In this document: positions 1 through 8,381 of the stretch, piece after piece
Numbering within the stretch: the stretch's first letter is position 1
How the letters are laid out: each line of letters starts with the position of its first letter
Assembly: GCA_014763615.1 (NCBI GenBank)
Contig: JACXVB010000004.1
Span: 62,001 to 126,000, forward strand
Reading direction: 5' to 3'
DNA from: Sphingobacteriales bacterium
Lineage (GTDB): Bacteria > Bacteroidota > Bacteroidia > Sphingobacteriales > Sphingobacteriaceae
DNA: 64,000 nucleotides
The notes under the pieces: generated by a model
What the model saw: only the letters and a program-made list of their open reading frames with translations
What the model was told of the DNA's origin: nothing
Databases searched by the model: none
Program-made: the position numbers and the translations under genes

Positions 1-102
1 ACCTTTTTTACCGGCTTTGTCTAACTCATTTTGCACCTGCCGCATTGGGGAGGTGATTTTATCTATCAGTTGTAAAATCCAATTGGTAGTATTGTTAGAC
101 AT
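1..102 (-). CDS. Tail tape measure protein, N-terminal fragment (cut by window edge)
   Basis: Only the first 34 codons are visible; the gene continues past the window edge. The start ATG lies at 102 and overlaps the stop of the preceding chaperone extension by 8 bases, the usual coupling of a tail chaperone to its tape measure gene. The N-terminus (MSNNTTNWILQLIDKITSPM) has the amphipathic helix and Lys/Gln-rich continuation seen at the start of tape measure proteins. In this family the protein sets tail length and helps DNA pass into the cell. The call rests mainly on gene order. Confidence 0.7.
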   Translation of the reverse strand, partial: MSNNTTNWILQLIDKITSPMRQVQNELDKAGKKG

Positions 103-660
103 TATCTTCTTTGATTGGTGCGAAAACTGTGTTCAAGACCTCAATCAATGCCATTTTATACACTGTCTCGGTATCTTTTAACTCAATTTTACGTACATAT
201 TTATACTCATTAAATAGTTTTGCCCACTCTTTAGTGCTTAGCTTTTCGGGTTCAATTCGGTAATGAAAGCGGAGGATAGCGTTAATTTTTTGAACGAAAT
301 GGCCCGTCTCCAAATCAATTTCCGCATCCTCTAAAGCTTTTTTACTTCCGTTTCTGCCTTTCCGCTAAGCTTTCCAATTTGTGTTAACACCTCTAAATAA
401 ACCGATCCGTCTTGTTCAAAAATGTAAGTGTCGCCACCTAATACACAATTTGAAAGAAGCAATTTGTTTATTCTTTCACTGTCGTCCTTAGCCTTGGCAA
501 TTGCCTCTAAAGTGCTACGGTTTGGCTTTTTGAGAACAAATTTAAACTCATCACCGTCCGCATTTTTAACGGTTGCTAATGACAATGATTTTTCGCCGTA
601 TTTGGCTTTCCAGTCGGTAATTAAAGCCGGTGTTATTTCGCTGTAGGTTTGGTTTTCCAT
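95..660 (-). CDS. Tail assembly chaperone, long form made by programmed -1 frameshift (GT-like)
   Basis: The zero-frame gene (331-660) ends just after an in-phase A AAA AAG heptamer at 343-337. A -1 slip there gives 108 zero-frame residues plus 80 residues read from 337 to 95, about 188 aa. The downstream frame is open straight through from the slip site; its only apparent independent start is a TTG at 313. This matches the lambda G/GT arrangement, where the short and long chaperones fold the tail tube and recruit the tape measure protein. The next gene downstream is the tape measure gene, as expected. The frameshift itself is inferred, not measured. Confidence 0.8.
331..660 (-). CDS. Tail assembly chaperone, short form (G-like)
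   Basis: A 109-residue acidic/basic mixed protein lies directly after the tail tube gene, 2 bp downstream. It reads through ITDWKAKYGEKSLSLATVKN and ends ETEVKKL. Its size, position between tube and tape measure, and the slippery heptamer nine bases before its stop all point to the short tail chaperone of a contractile-tailed phage. Members act in the cytoplasm during tail assembly and are absent from the virion. No catalytic motif is expected or seen. Confidence 0.75.
   Translation of the reverse strand: MENQTYSEITPALITDWKAKYGEKSLSLATVKNADGDEFKFVLKKPNRSTLEAIAKAKDDSERINKLLLSNCVLGGDTYIFEQDGSVYLEVLTQIGKLSGKAETEVKKL
337..343 (-). promoter_or_regulatory. Slippery heptamer A AAA AAG for -1 ribosomal frameshifting
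   Basis: Read on the minus strand the heptamer is A AAA AAG, with the zero frame splitting it GTA AAA AAG CTT TAG. This is the same motif used in E. coli dnaX. Its phase relative to both frames is exact: the codons after the slip continue into the open frame that ends at 95. I see no strong downstream stem-loop by eye. Confidence 0.8.
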
Positions 661-662
661 TT

Positions 663-1094
663 TTAAATTGTATTCCAGTCAATGTGTGAAACAATAAGCT
701 CGTAAGCCATCGCAATACTACCGTCGCCTTGCTTTACTTCAACGCCACGGCCCATAAATTCGCAATTACGGATACGGTCGGTAACAATTTTACCATCGAC
801 CATTTCATATTGAGCGATGACATCAAAAGGAGCAATATCTTGAATTCGCTTGCCCGGTACTAATGCGGATTGAAGGGCGTCCATTTCTTCCTTTAAAATG
901 GTTAACGTTGCTTTAGCTTCATATTTCCCCTCGCCACGGCCAACGGGATATTTTCCCGCACCGTAAACATTTTCTTTGGTAAGTGTATCGTCGTATTTAA
1001 CGGCTGTAATACCCTCAACATCGCGGCCCATCATATTAACGGTTAGGCTATTCCACCCCGTCATTTTGCCAAACTTGTTAATTATAGTTCCCAT
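663..1094 (-). CDS. Phage tail tube protein
   Basis: A 143-residue protein lies between the sheath gene (1 bp upstream) and the tail chaperone. It is beta-rich, with the phrase KATLTILKEEMDALQSAL and a terminal YELIVSHIDWN, typical of contractile-tail inner tube proteins (Mu gpM/P2 FII functional class). The protein should polymerise as rings inside the sheath. Identification relies on gene order (sheath, tube, chaperone, tape measure) plus this overall sequence character; no invariant motif exists for the family. Confidence 0.8.
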   Translation of the reverse strand: MGTIINKFGKMTGWNSLTVNMMGRDVEGITAVKYDDTLTKENVYGAGKYPVGRGEGKYEAKATLTILKEEMDALQSALVPGKRIQDIAPFDVIAQYEMVDGKIVTDRIRNCEFMGRGVEVKQGDGSIAMAYELIVSHIDWNTI

Positions 1095-1095
1095 T

Positions 1096-2328
1096 TTATA
1101 GCTTTGTGCTTAATCCTAAATCAATTTCAAACTCGTAAACAATGCCGTCAGATATTACCTTAACCTTAATATTTAAAGGGCTTGTTTCACTTAAAATTTG
1201 CTTTGGATTGATGTAAACAGATGACCCACTTATTTCGTCGGCTGCCTCCATTACTTCCAAAACTTTTTTAACAATCCCCGTCCACCTGGTTATTGTAGTA
1301 CTGCGGATGTATCCGGTTGTTTCATCTTTTTTAACGGTACGTTTTACCTCCGGGATCAATACGTTTCGGATTGCTCTTGCAGCTTTATTCCATGTACGGT
1401 TGCGCTCTATATAAGCGTAATCGCTCACCTTTTCAACTGATGTTGGGGAGGAATTAAAGAAAACGCCTGCATATCCGTCATAACTTCCGGCGTAGATGTA
1501 GCCCTTTGTTGTTAGGCTTTTCTTTTCGACTGCCGATAGATCACTTACTTTTTTGCCGTCGCTTAAGGTGGCCGAAAGCCATCTATTACTTGCTTCATCT
1601 GTTAAAGGGTAATCCTTATCGCCACGTTTTGCGCTAGGCTTTTTGTTGATATCAACAGACCCTAAATTTTCATTTACGCCACGTATTGCAAGCATACCCA
1701 AGGCCGCACCAACGTCGGCATATTTTGCGTACTCCGGCAAAGTCGCCGCAACGGTTGGGTCTTGTGCGATGCAAACAGAAATGTTTGCCGCCGCTTTAGC
1801 TCTTAAGTCTGGATAATCTGCAAGGGCCACTTCTACCGCATCACCCATTGCGGGAACTATCACAAAGTCAAATAAACGGTGCTCAGCTTTAAAGCCGTCA
1901 ACGATGGCTTGTAAGCCTTCAACCTCTCCAACAACGTCCGCTAATTCGTCCGCTATGTTAACAAATCCGAAACCTTTAACCTCTGATGCCTGTCTTAATG
2001 CGCCTTTAACGCCATCAGTTCCTGCGATAACAACCGCCGTTGCAACTGGCGCAAAAATCAAATAGATTTTAGCCTCAGGCGCATACAAAAAGAATTGCTC
2101 AATTGCGTTGTGGATTAAAAATTTCTTATTGGCATCAAAGCTTGCGTCAACTCCTAACGCTTCCGCATCGGCAGTTTGCAAACATAAATAGGGCACATGA
2201 TGTGCAACTGTACCCGGCAAATCTGCCAAATCAACGGCACAAATTAAGGCTACAATATTATCGGTGCTATCGTTTTCGCCGCCTAAGCCACCATTTAACT
2301 GGTTTATTTTTACTCCTTCAAAGCTCAT
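1096..2328 (-). CDS. Contractile tail sheath protein (DUF2586-like)
   Basis: A 410-residue protein of the size of Bacteroidota prophage sheath proteins. The central part contains an Ala/Val-rich Rossmann-like stretch with FVIVPAMGDAVEVALADYP. The C-terminal third has the sheath-like segment IERNRTWNKAARAIRNVLIP followed by YINPKQILSETSPLN, which in sheaths forms the arm that contacts the tube. The start ATG overlaps the stop of the upstream gene by one base (TAATG), showing translational coupling. It predicts a myovirus-type contractile tail. Confidence 0.8.
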   Translation of the reverse strand: MSFEGVKINQLNGGLGGENDSTDNIVALICAVDLADLPGTVAHHVPYLCLQTADAEALGVDASFDANKKFLIHNAIEQFFLYAPEAKIYLIFAPVATAVVIAGTDGVKGALRQASEVKGFGFVNIADELADVVGEVEGLQAIVDGFKAEHRLFDFVIVPAMGDAVEVALADYPDLRAKAAANISVCIAQDPTVAATLPEYAKYADVGAALGMLAIRGVNENLGSVDINKKPSAKRGDKDYPLTDEASNRWLSATLSDGKKVSDLSAVEKKSLTTKGYIYAGSYDGYAGVFFNSSPTSVEKVSDYAYIERNRTWNKAARAIRNVLIPEVKRTVKKDETTGYIRSTTITRWTGIVKKVLEVMEAADEISGSSVYINPKQILSETSPLNIKVKVISDGIVYEFEIDLGLSTKL

Positions 2329-2666
2329 TACTCAGTAATTTTAGAGATTCTTTCTTCAATAGCCTTTAACGCACCGGTGCGGTTTTGGCCCTCTTTTTCA
2401 CTTGTTGCCATTTGCTCCAATACCGCTTTATCGGTAATGGTGGCAATTTGTTCGGTTAATTGGGCGATAGTTAAAACAACTACCTTTTCCTTTTCTTCCA
2501 CTTCCGGGAAAGAATAAAGGGTAAGATTTCTCTTATCTTTGTGATTGGTCGCTAGGTTTTTATTATAAAAAACCTGACCGTCCGAAGTAACGTGTACTTC
2601 TTTCACATTTCCTTTTAAAAATTCGGATGCCTTTTTTTTACATTCATCCTTGCTTAAAGCCTTCAT
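2328..2666 (-). CDS. Hypothetical phage protein between lysis and tail genes
   Basis: I do not recognise this 112-residue protein. It begins MKALSKDECKKKASEFLKGN, is Lys/Glu-rich, and ends with a predicted helix (TGALKAIEERISKITE). It overlaps the spanin-like gene by 4 bp upstream and the sheath gene by 1 bp downstream, so it is co-translated with both. There is no signal peptide, membrane segment or cysteine cluster. It could be a small virion or assembly protein; position alone does not decide. Confidence 0.6.
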   Translation of the reverse strand: MKALSKDECKKKASEFLKGNVKEVHVTSDGQVFYNKNLATNHKDKRNLTLYSFPEVEEKEKVVVLTIAQLTEQIATITDKAVLEQMATSEKEGQNRTGALKAIEERISKITE

Positions 2667-3139
2667 ATCAATTTTCTTTTAATGAGCCAATAAATTGTTG
2701 CACCAGCAATTAGGGTTAAAAAAATCCCGCCAATCCACGCTAGTATTTTCGTGAAGAGAGGCGTATATTTTACCTCAACCGGAGGTTGGTACAATACTTC
2801 TTTATGGTTGCGTTGTTCAAATTCGTTTCTTAGTTGGGCCTTAATGGCTAGGGTGTCGCAAAGGCAGTCAATCACAAGGTTATCATTTTCCCTCTTGATG
2901 TTTAAATTTGCTTGCCCGCTTTTACTTGTTTGATTAAAGCCCTTGCCCGTGGCAAGGGCCTTAACTGGTATCTTAATTTGTGTTTGTGCTTTCGGGGCTA
3001 TCAAAACCGTGTCACGGATGACAATGGTTTTAGTAACTGTATCCGTTACTTTTTGTTGAGTTATTACTGGTTGTTTGCATTTACAGCTTGCAATGGCTAA
3101 CAATGCCATTAATAAAAGGAAGATTGGAAGTTTTTTCAT
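2663..3139 (-). CDS. Candidate unimolecular spanin (lipoprotein with C-terminal membrane helix)
   Basis: The 158-residue protein starts with a lipoprotein signal whose lipobox IAS-C puts the lipidated cysteine at residue 19 (followed by KCK). It ends with a strong hydrophobic helix (about residues 133-154, ILAWIGGIFLTLIAGATIYW) and a basic tail. An outer-membrane lipid anchor plus an inner-membrane C-terminal helix is the topology of T1-type u-spanins, which fuse the two membranes at lysis. It sits 4 bp after the endolysin gene, where spanins belong. The function is inferred from topology and context. Confidence 0.65.
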   Translation of the reverse strand: MKKLPIFLLLMALLAIASCKCKQPVITQQKVTDTVTKTIVIRDTVLIAPKAQTQIKIPVKALATGKGFNQTSKSGQANLNIKRENDNLVIDCLCDTLAIKAQLRNEFEQRNHKEVLYQPPVEVKYTPLFTKILAWIGGIFLTLIAGATIYWLIKRKLI

Positions 3140-3143
3140 TGTT

Positions 3144-3662
3144 TTAATACTCTACTGGGTATATGTACCCAACTACATTTAAGCCGCCTTCTTTAAACGG
3201 CCTGTTAATTGTTCTCGGCTTCATGGCAACGCAATCCCCCTCACGGCTTCCGCTATTATTAGTATTACCCTCAACCGTAATCATTGTATTTGTTTTTTCG
3301 TTAACCTCTACCACTATTCCCTCGTGTCCACTTGGGCCATGCCCTAAAGTCCAAATTACTTTTGCACCTAATTTTGGCTTGTCTCCGGTTTCAAAATTGC
3401 TATCAGCTTGATAGTTTTTGAAAGTTTGTAAAGCTGAGCCGCTGTCAAGACGTTTGGCAATTTCATACAACTTTGAATTGTCCTTTAAGTGCTTAATCCA
3501 AACCATGTTTCCAAAGAATGCACACCAAGGAGCGCCCACATACCAACCCGCATTTTTTAGCTCTTTTTCAAAGTCAGAATCATTAAAGCCCGAGTTTCCT
3601 TTTTTCTCGGTACGCCCTAAATACCACTTTGCCGCCTCTACTATAAAATTTGTCCTTGTCAT
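3144..3662 (-). CDS. CHAP-domain endolysin (amidase/endopeptidase)
   Basis: The 172-residue protein has the CHAP layout: the catalytic cysteine in APWCAFFGNMVW (about residue 47), the histidine in GPSGHEGIVVEV (about residue 113), and a polar partner near VEGNTNNSG. CHAP enzymes cut amide bonds in peptidoglycan. There is no signal peptide or signal-anchor, so export would need a holin, which I do not find in the window. The gene follows a terminator after the capsid gene and precedes the spanin-like gene, forming a small lysis cassette inside the structural operon. Confidence 0.85.
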   Translation of the reverse strand: MTRTNFIVEAAKWYLGRTEKKGNSGFNDSDFEKELKNAGWYVGAPWCAFFGNMVWIKHLKDNSKLYEIAKRLDSGSALQTFKNYQADSNFETGDKPKLGAKVIWTLGHGPSGHEGIVVEVNEKTNTMITVEGNTNNSGSREGDCVAMKPRTINRPFKEGGLNVVGYIYPVEY

Positions 3663-3675
3663 GTATTAGCTTTTT

Positions 3676-3705
3676 AAAAAAAGGCCGGGTTTTAACACCC
3701 GAGCC
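3676..3705 (-). terminator. Intrinsic terminator after the major capsid gene
   Basis: On the minus strand GGCTCGGGT pairs with ACCCGGCC (one bulged T) around a GTTAAA loop, followed by seven T residues. It lies in the 68-bp gap between the capsid gene and the endolysin, and could attenuate transcription so that capsid is made in excess over lysis and tail genes. Confidence 0.8.
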
Positions 3706-3730
3706 TCTTCCATCAACCCAAACCGTATTT

Positions 3731-4648
3731 TTATGCGTTTTCGCTAATTAAAGCTCCAAAGCCATAATCTTGTGTTTTCTCGCAAAGCGCATAACTTTGT
3801 AACCTAAACTCTGATGTAGGATCAGCGTTTGTGGTATCAATAGTTTCCGGCTTGTAAAGGATTTTCACGCTCTCAACGTGTTGCACCATGCTATCTCCAT
3901 AGAAGAAAACAGAGGCAGCCTGGTCGCCAACTGCGGGTGCTGCGCCTTGTGCTTTTAACACACCGGCAGCGGTATAAATTGGTGCGGCGTTGTTTTCAAA
4001 AATTTTCAATTTCAAAAACCCAGTAATCGCCCCGCTATCTTTATCCATACGGATAAAATCACGGTTATTTTGAGTTCCTGCCTTGTCTAACTTCAAATCG
4101 TTTTGATGTTGAGAACAAAGTGTTAAAAACAACTTGTCCGGATTCATCAAATTCAATAAGTTGATTTGTGATTCAAAATCAATCAAATCGTTATAAGTTA
4201 AACGCTTACGGCCGTTAGCGTCTGCCGCTCCGGTTGTTCTTAAAACAATCATTCCGGTAGCCGCTTCATATGGAGCAATTTTGTTTAAAACATAATCGCG
4301 ATACCCAACAATCCAACTTTCGGTATGCTTAACCCTTACGGTGCTACGCTTATCAAAAGGTAAATAGCGGATTTCCGCGTCCGTTACTTTAGTTGGGGTA
4401 GTGTCCAACTTATCCCACTCGATGATGCCTTTTTTACCGGCCATTACAGTTGCCGCAAAAGGGTCAACATTATTGATTAAAAAACCAACATTGTTGATTA
4501 ACTTATTGAACTTAATCCCGTCGGCGGTTAATGCCTCTTGTGGTGCTCTTGGAATTACGCCAATAAAGTCGTTTTTGTAGTTTCTGAAATCTTCTAATAA
4601 TTTCGGAGCTACGTACTGGTTTAAATAGTTACCGTCAACTAAATTCAT
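3731..4648 (-). CDS. Major capsid protein
   Basis: The 305-residue protein directly follows the protease/scaffold gene (3 bp), the standard order for Mu-like and other tailed phages. It shows the typical capsid mix of an N-terminal helical arm (LLEDFRNYKNDFIGVIPRAP), a central beta-rich P-domain-like part, and a C-terminal stretch ending FRLQSYALCEKTQDYGFG. It should be the functional equivalent of Mu gpT, forming the icosahedral shell. Identification is by position, length and overall character. Confidence 0.8.
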   Translation of the reverse strand: MNLVDGNYLNQYVAPKLLEDFRNYKNDFIGVIPRAPQEALTADGIKFNKLINNVGFLINNVDPFAATVMAGKKGIIEWDKLDTTPTKVTDAEIRYLPFDKRSTVRVKHTESWIVGYRDYVLNKIAPYEAATGMIVLRTTGAADANGRKRLTYNDLIDFESQINLLNLMNPDKLFLTLCSQHQNDLKLDKAGTQNNRDFIRMDKDSGAITGFLKLKIFENNAAPIYTAAGVLKAQGAAPAVGDQAASVFFYGDSMVQHVESVKILYKPETIDTTNADPTSEFRLQSYALCEKTQDYGFGALISENA

Positions 4649-4651
4649 GTC

Positions 4652-5725
4652 TTAAATTTTTTCGCCTTTAAATAATTTGTCAAATCTCTCTGGTTCGGTT
4701 TCGGCGAGTGCTTGTAAGCCCATTGGGTCTTCTTCTTGCCATTTGTCAAAATTCCAGTCCTTACGGGCCTCAATTTTACCCTCGGCAGTTCCGTCCAACT
4801 CGGCGCTCAATTTTGGGATTGCGGTCATTGCTTCGATGGCTTTTTTAGTACCCTCGTAATCCGCATTAGCCAAAGCCTCATAAGTCGCAACTAATTCCGG
4901 CTTAATCTTTTTGTCGACAACTGCTTTTGCAATTAAAGCTTTCGCCCTAGTGCCCAACTCAGCATCCTCCTTGGCTTTGATATCCGCCAATTTTTGAGCG
5001 TTATCTTTAGCCTTTTTGGCGGCATCCAAAATTTGCTCGTCAGTTGCATCAGCCGCTAAGCCTAATGCAGCAATCATTTTAATCCTGTCCATTTTTAATT
5101 TTTTATCGTCCTCGTGTGTTTTTTCGTCAATTGCAACGGCAGTAATTAAAGCCTCATAAGCCGCCTTAGGAGTTTCCTTTGGTTGATTAATCGCGTTAAT
5201 TAACTTGTTATCTAATGCCTCTTTTGCGGTGTACCAAACGTCGCCCTTGTTTAAAATTGCGGTTACGTCTTCTGCAGAAATGCCCATCTTTTTTGCATAA
5301 CTGGCCACGTAATCATTAGAAATGTCCTTAAGTAGTTTTAAATCGCCCTCTATTTTATCAATGCTCCCGTAGGTAGAAAGCTTTGGCCAATGGATCATGA
5401 TTTTTGTTCCTTCCTGTGCGGTGGTATAATATTTTGCAACCAACTTGGTTACTGCGCTACAGGCCGTAGCTCCTAATATTAACTCCACCTCATCCAATCG
5501 GTCAAGCTCGTTGGCGATATCTTCACCCTCAAAAACGTCGCCTCCTTTAGAGCTTATGTAAATAGAAGCCTTACGAATGTTTTGGTTTAAGAATGAATCA
5601 ACGGCAAGGCGTACAGCGGCTGCGCTGCCAGTCTCTGAATATGGGTGTAATACGTCCGTTATTCGGATGTAGCCCCTACCATCTTTTGCCTCTGCGGTAA
5701 TCTTCATTTTTAAATTATCATTCAT
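4652..5725 (-). CDS. ClpP-like prohead protease fused to a scaffold domain
   Basis: The N-terminal part (about 200 residues) has the ClpP/crotonase fold: Ser in GATACSAVTK, His in IMIHWPKLS and an Asp near DVWYTAKEALDNKLI. The C-terminal 146 residues are Ala/Lys/Glu-rich and helical, like a scaffold. An internal ATG at 5092 (MDRIKMIAALG) could give a separate scaffold protein, as Mu makes Z from within I. I prefer the ATG at 5725 over an in-frame ATG at 5818, because the extra 31 residues do not look like part of the fold; 5707 is also possible. Confidence 0.8.
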   Translation of the reverse strand: MNDNLKMKITAEAKDGRGYIRITDVLHPYSETGSAAAVRLAVDSFLNQNIRKASIYISSKGGDVFEGEDIANELDRLDEVELILGATACSAVTKLVAKYYTTAQEGTKIMIHWPKLSTYGSIDKIEGDLKLLKDISNDYVASYAKKMGISAEDVTAILNKGDVWYTAKEALDNKLINAINQPKETPKAAYEALITAVAIDEKTHEDDKKLKMDRIKMIAALGLAADATDEQILDAAKKAKDNAQKLADIKAKEDAELGTRAKALIAKAVVDKKIKPELVATYEALANADYEGTKKAIEAMTAIPKLSAELDGTAEGKIEARKDWNFDKWQEEDPMGLQALAETEPERFDKLFKGEKI

Positions 5726-5910
5726 TTTAAATAAGGGCTTGTTCGTTGTTTGTGACTGCAAATCTGTGCTAACATTCTCACTAAAAAAATTCGCATTCTT
5801 AAAACAAATACTAAACAATACTAAAATGGTAAGTATCTCATACTAAATCAGAATTGTGTTTTTTTAACCGCATTATATAGGTGCATTTTTGGTGATATTA
5901 TTATCAAAAA
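5726..5910. promoter_or_regulatory. Divergent intergenic region between head modules
   Basis: About 185 bp separate the minus-strand protease/capsid operon from the plus-strand terminase operon, so both must start here. The region is AT-rich and includes the near-palindrome GATATTATTATC just before the terminase gene. I could not pick a convincing TTTG...TAnnTTTG promoter on either strand; late phage promoters may need a phage activator. Confidence 0.45.
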
Positions 5911-6408
5911 ATGGCGAAAACTACCGAGAGCAAACTCGCGAAAGAGATGTATGTAAACCAGTTGAGAACAGCCAAAGAAATTGCTGTTTTTTTGGGCGTA
6001 CAAGAAAAAACCGTCGGCAATTGGGTTGCAAAGGGTAATTGGAAAGCCGAAAGAGATACACAACTTTCAACATCAAACAAAGGTCGTGATAGCTTAAAAA
6101 AGGTAATTGCAAACTTAGCTGAGCGACGTGTTGAAATATTTGCGGAAAGGAAGATATACGCCCAAATTGAAGATAAGAAAACATTAGCAGCCTTAGATAT
6201 GGAGGCCGCCAGTATTGCCGACCAAATATCAAAAATGAACGCAACCCTAAAGCATTACGACCAAGAGAACAGAATTACGGCAACCGTTTACCTCGAAGTA
6301 ATGCAAGACATTTTTAATACCCTTAGGCAATCCGACGAGAAATTACACCTTAAAACCTTAGACTTTCAAGAGAGCCACGCCCAATTTATTTGTCAAAAAC
6401 TCGCGTAG
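5911..6408 (+). CDS. Terminase small subunit-like protein with N-terminal HTH
   Basis: The 165-residue protein begins with a helix-turn-helix (TAKEIAVFLGVQEKTVGNWVAKGNWKAER split over about residues 20-47) followed by a helical region with ALDMEAASIADQISKMN. This is the layout of the Mu gp27/DUF1804 class that precedes the large terminase in transposable phages. It should bind DNA during packaging. The next gene starts 2 bp downstream. Confidence 0.75.
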   Translation: MAKTTESKLAKEMYVNQLRTAKEIAVFLGVQEKTVGNWVAKGNWKAERDTQLSTSNKGRDSLKKVIANLAERRVEIFAERKIYAQIEDKKTLAALDMEAASIADQISKMNATLKHYDQENRITATVYLEVMQDIFNTLRQSDEKLHLKTLDFQESHAQFICQKLA

Positions 6409-6410
6409 GT

Positions 6411-7958
6411 ATGAAAAGGCAGGATAAAGACACGTTAACCCGATACCTCAATAATCTTGAAATGATCCGCATGAGCTCTAATGTTAGGGCTTATGAAACC
6501 GAGGCGGAGCAATCCGCAGAAATTGAGTTTTGCAAGGGCGATGTGGTGCGCTGTATTAACAGATATTTCCCACACTATGCAACATCGCCATCGGCGGGGT
6601 TTCAAATTAAATTTGCCGGTAAGGTTTTAGACGATAGGACTATTAAAGCATTTGCGGAGTGGGGTCGTGGCTTAGCAAAATCTGTTTGGTGCGATGTTAT
6701 CTTGCCCTTTTGGCTTTGGACAAATGACGAGGCGCATTATATGGTTTTAGTTGGCCAAACCGAGGACAGGGCGAAACAATTGTTGGGCGATTTACAAGCG
6801 GAATTTGAAGCCAACCCACAAATCATTAAAGACTTTGGTGAGCAAAAGTTAGAGGGCAGTTGGGAAATTGGCAAGTTTAGAACTAGAGGTTCTAAAAAGC
6901 GTGGTTTGCGCCCGATGATTGGGCGAGCTCGAGGACTAGGCCAAGAGGTAAGGGGTTTAAGAATTGGAAGCCAACGCCCGGATTTATGCGTTGTTGATGA
7001 TATTGAAACCCGTGAAATAGGGCGTAATCCTAAAAGGCAAGACCAATATGTAAAATGGATTGAGGGCGATTTAATCCCTACAATGGACGGGCCTATTAGA
7101 CGCCTGTTATATGCCAACAATAAATTTGCCGATAGAATGATTCAAACCATTCTACAGAAAAAACATGCTAACTGGCATATATCACATGTGCCGGCATATT
7201 ATCCAATCACTTTGTTACCCGTTTGGGACGAGAAATATCCCGATGATTATTACATCCAACTTGAAAAGGAAATTGGATTAATCGCCTTAGAGGAAGAGTA
7301 CGGGCAAAAGCCTCACAAGGAGGGCAAAATTTTCAAACCACACCACATGGATTTTGATAAAATGCCCAATCTAAACCATTTAAAAATAATTATTGGCCAT
7401 TGGGATATTGCTTACACCGACAATGAAAAAAGCGATTTCAATGCCGTAAGAATTTGGGGCTTAGATAAAAACAATAAATTTTGGTTTTGGCAGGGTTTCG
7501 TAAGACAATGTAAAATGAAAGACGCTGTCGCCTATATGTGCGACGTCCAATTAAGACTCCCGGACACGGTTATTGTTCACTGGCAATATGAAGCTCAGTT
7601 TTGGAACGACGAAGTTGAAAGAACCATTAATGAAGTACAAAAAGAAAAAAGGGTTAATCTCTATTTAAGGCAAGTAATTACGCCAAAGGTTAAAAAGTAC
7701 GATCGTATTTTGGAGATGTACGTTTATTACCAAAACAACCGGATAAAGCATAACCAAGCAACTGAAAACGACAACGATTCAATTAGAGGTCGCGAACAGT
7801 TATTTGATATCGAACCAGGTTACACCACTAAAGATGACTCGCCGGATGCCGATAGGGAGGCAATAAGGGAACTTGAAAAGCATACTTCCATAGACACCGA
7901 GGGCGACGACGTTGGTTTTAGGACTGGTAAAATGGAGCATAAACACGAAAGATTATGA
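6411..7958 (+). CDS. Terminase large subunit (Mu gp28-like)
   Basis: The 515-residue packaging motor has a degenerate Walker A-like segment (EWGRGLAKSVWCDVI), a Walker B-like LCVVDDIE, and a C-terminal nuclease-like domain beginning GHWDIAYTDNEKSDFNAV, whose aspartates are placed as in RNase H-fold terminases. I chose the ATG at 6411, two bases after the previous stop, over a TTG at 6390 that would overlap it. It should cut and pump phage DNA (headful in Mu-like phages) into the prohead through the portal encoded two genes downstream. Confidence 0.88.
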   Translation: MKRQDKDTLTRYLNNLEMIRMSSNVRAYETEAEQSAEIEFCKGDVVRCINRYFPHYATSPSAGFQIKFAGKVLDDRTIKAFAEWGRGLAKSVWCDVILPFWLWTNDEAHYMVLVGQTEDRAKQLLGDLQAEFEANPQIIKDFGEQKLEGSWEIGKFRTRGSKKRGLRPMIGRARGLGQEVRGLRIGSQRPDLCVVDDIETREIGRNPKRQDQYVKWIEGDLIPTMDGPIRRLLYANNKFADRMIQTILQKKHANWHISHVPAYYPITLLPVWDEKYPDDYYIQLEKEIGLIALEEEYGQKPHKEGKIFKPHHMDFDKMPNLNHLKIIIGHWDIAYTDNEKSDFNAVRIWGLDKNNKFWFWQGFVRQCKMKDAVAYMCDVQLRLPDTVIVHWQYEAQFWNDEVERTINEVQKEKRVNLYLRQVITPKVKKYDRILEMYVYYQNNRIKHNQATENDNDSIRGREQLFDIEPGYTTKDDSPDADREAIRELEKHTSIDTEGDDVGFRTGKMEHKHERL

Positions 7959-8380
7959 GATATATTTCTTCTGACGATTTAAAAGTCGATTCGCAAGAGC
8001 GATTTATTGTAGACAGTACCGCGGACAATGTGGACGCAATTGATGGGATTGTTACCAAGGTGGTGGAAATGGTTATAACATACCTCTCCGGGCGATACAA
8101 TACGACTTTGATTTTTGATGTAGTTGCCCCAATACGAAACGAGGTTTTAGTGGATATCATTGTTAGAATTTCGCTTTATAAAATATTCCGTAGAAACCCC
8201 GCCCGAAAAGTAAGTACAGATATAAAAGAGGATTACGACGCGGCAATGAAAGAGTTAGAGCGCATTAATAGTGGCCGTACCACTTTGGCAAATTTGCCAA
8301 CACCCACAACCATAGAGGGCGAGCAACCCAACGCCGATTTAATTTGGGGTAATACAAGCAACCGAGATTATTATATATAA
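7955..8380 (+). CDS. Mu gp36-like protein (DUF1320)
   Basis: The 141-residue protein has the features of the DUF1320/gp36 family: an N-terminal segment followed by helices with VDAIDGIVTKVVEMVITYLSG and DIIVRISLYKIFRRNPA, then an Arg/Asp-rich linker. In Mu-like phages the gene belongs to the head-tail connector set. It overlaps the terminase stop by 4 bp (ATGA) and lies 1 bp before the portal gene, so all three are translationally coupled. Confidence 0.75.
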   Translation: MRYISSDDLKVDSQERFIVDSTADNVDAIDGIVTKVVEMVITYLSGRYNTTLIFDVVAPIRNEVLVDIIVRISLYKIFRRNPARKVSTDIKEDYDAAMKELERINSGRTTLANLPTPTTIEGEQPNADLIWGNTSNRDYYI

Positions 8381-8381
8381 T

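Noticed and set aside
95-313. Independent 72-aa gene starting at TTG 313
   Set aside because: It is better read as the -1 frame continuation of the tail chaperone; the slippery site is in phase and the start codon is poor.
5726-5818. Extended N-terminus (31 aa) of the prohead protease
   Set aside because: The added residues are Cys/Phe/Asn-rich and unlike the fold; ATGs at 5725 and 5707 are closer to the domain start.
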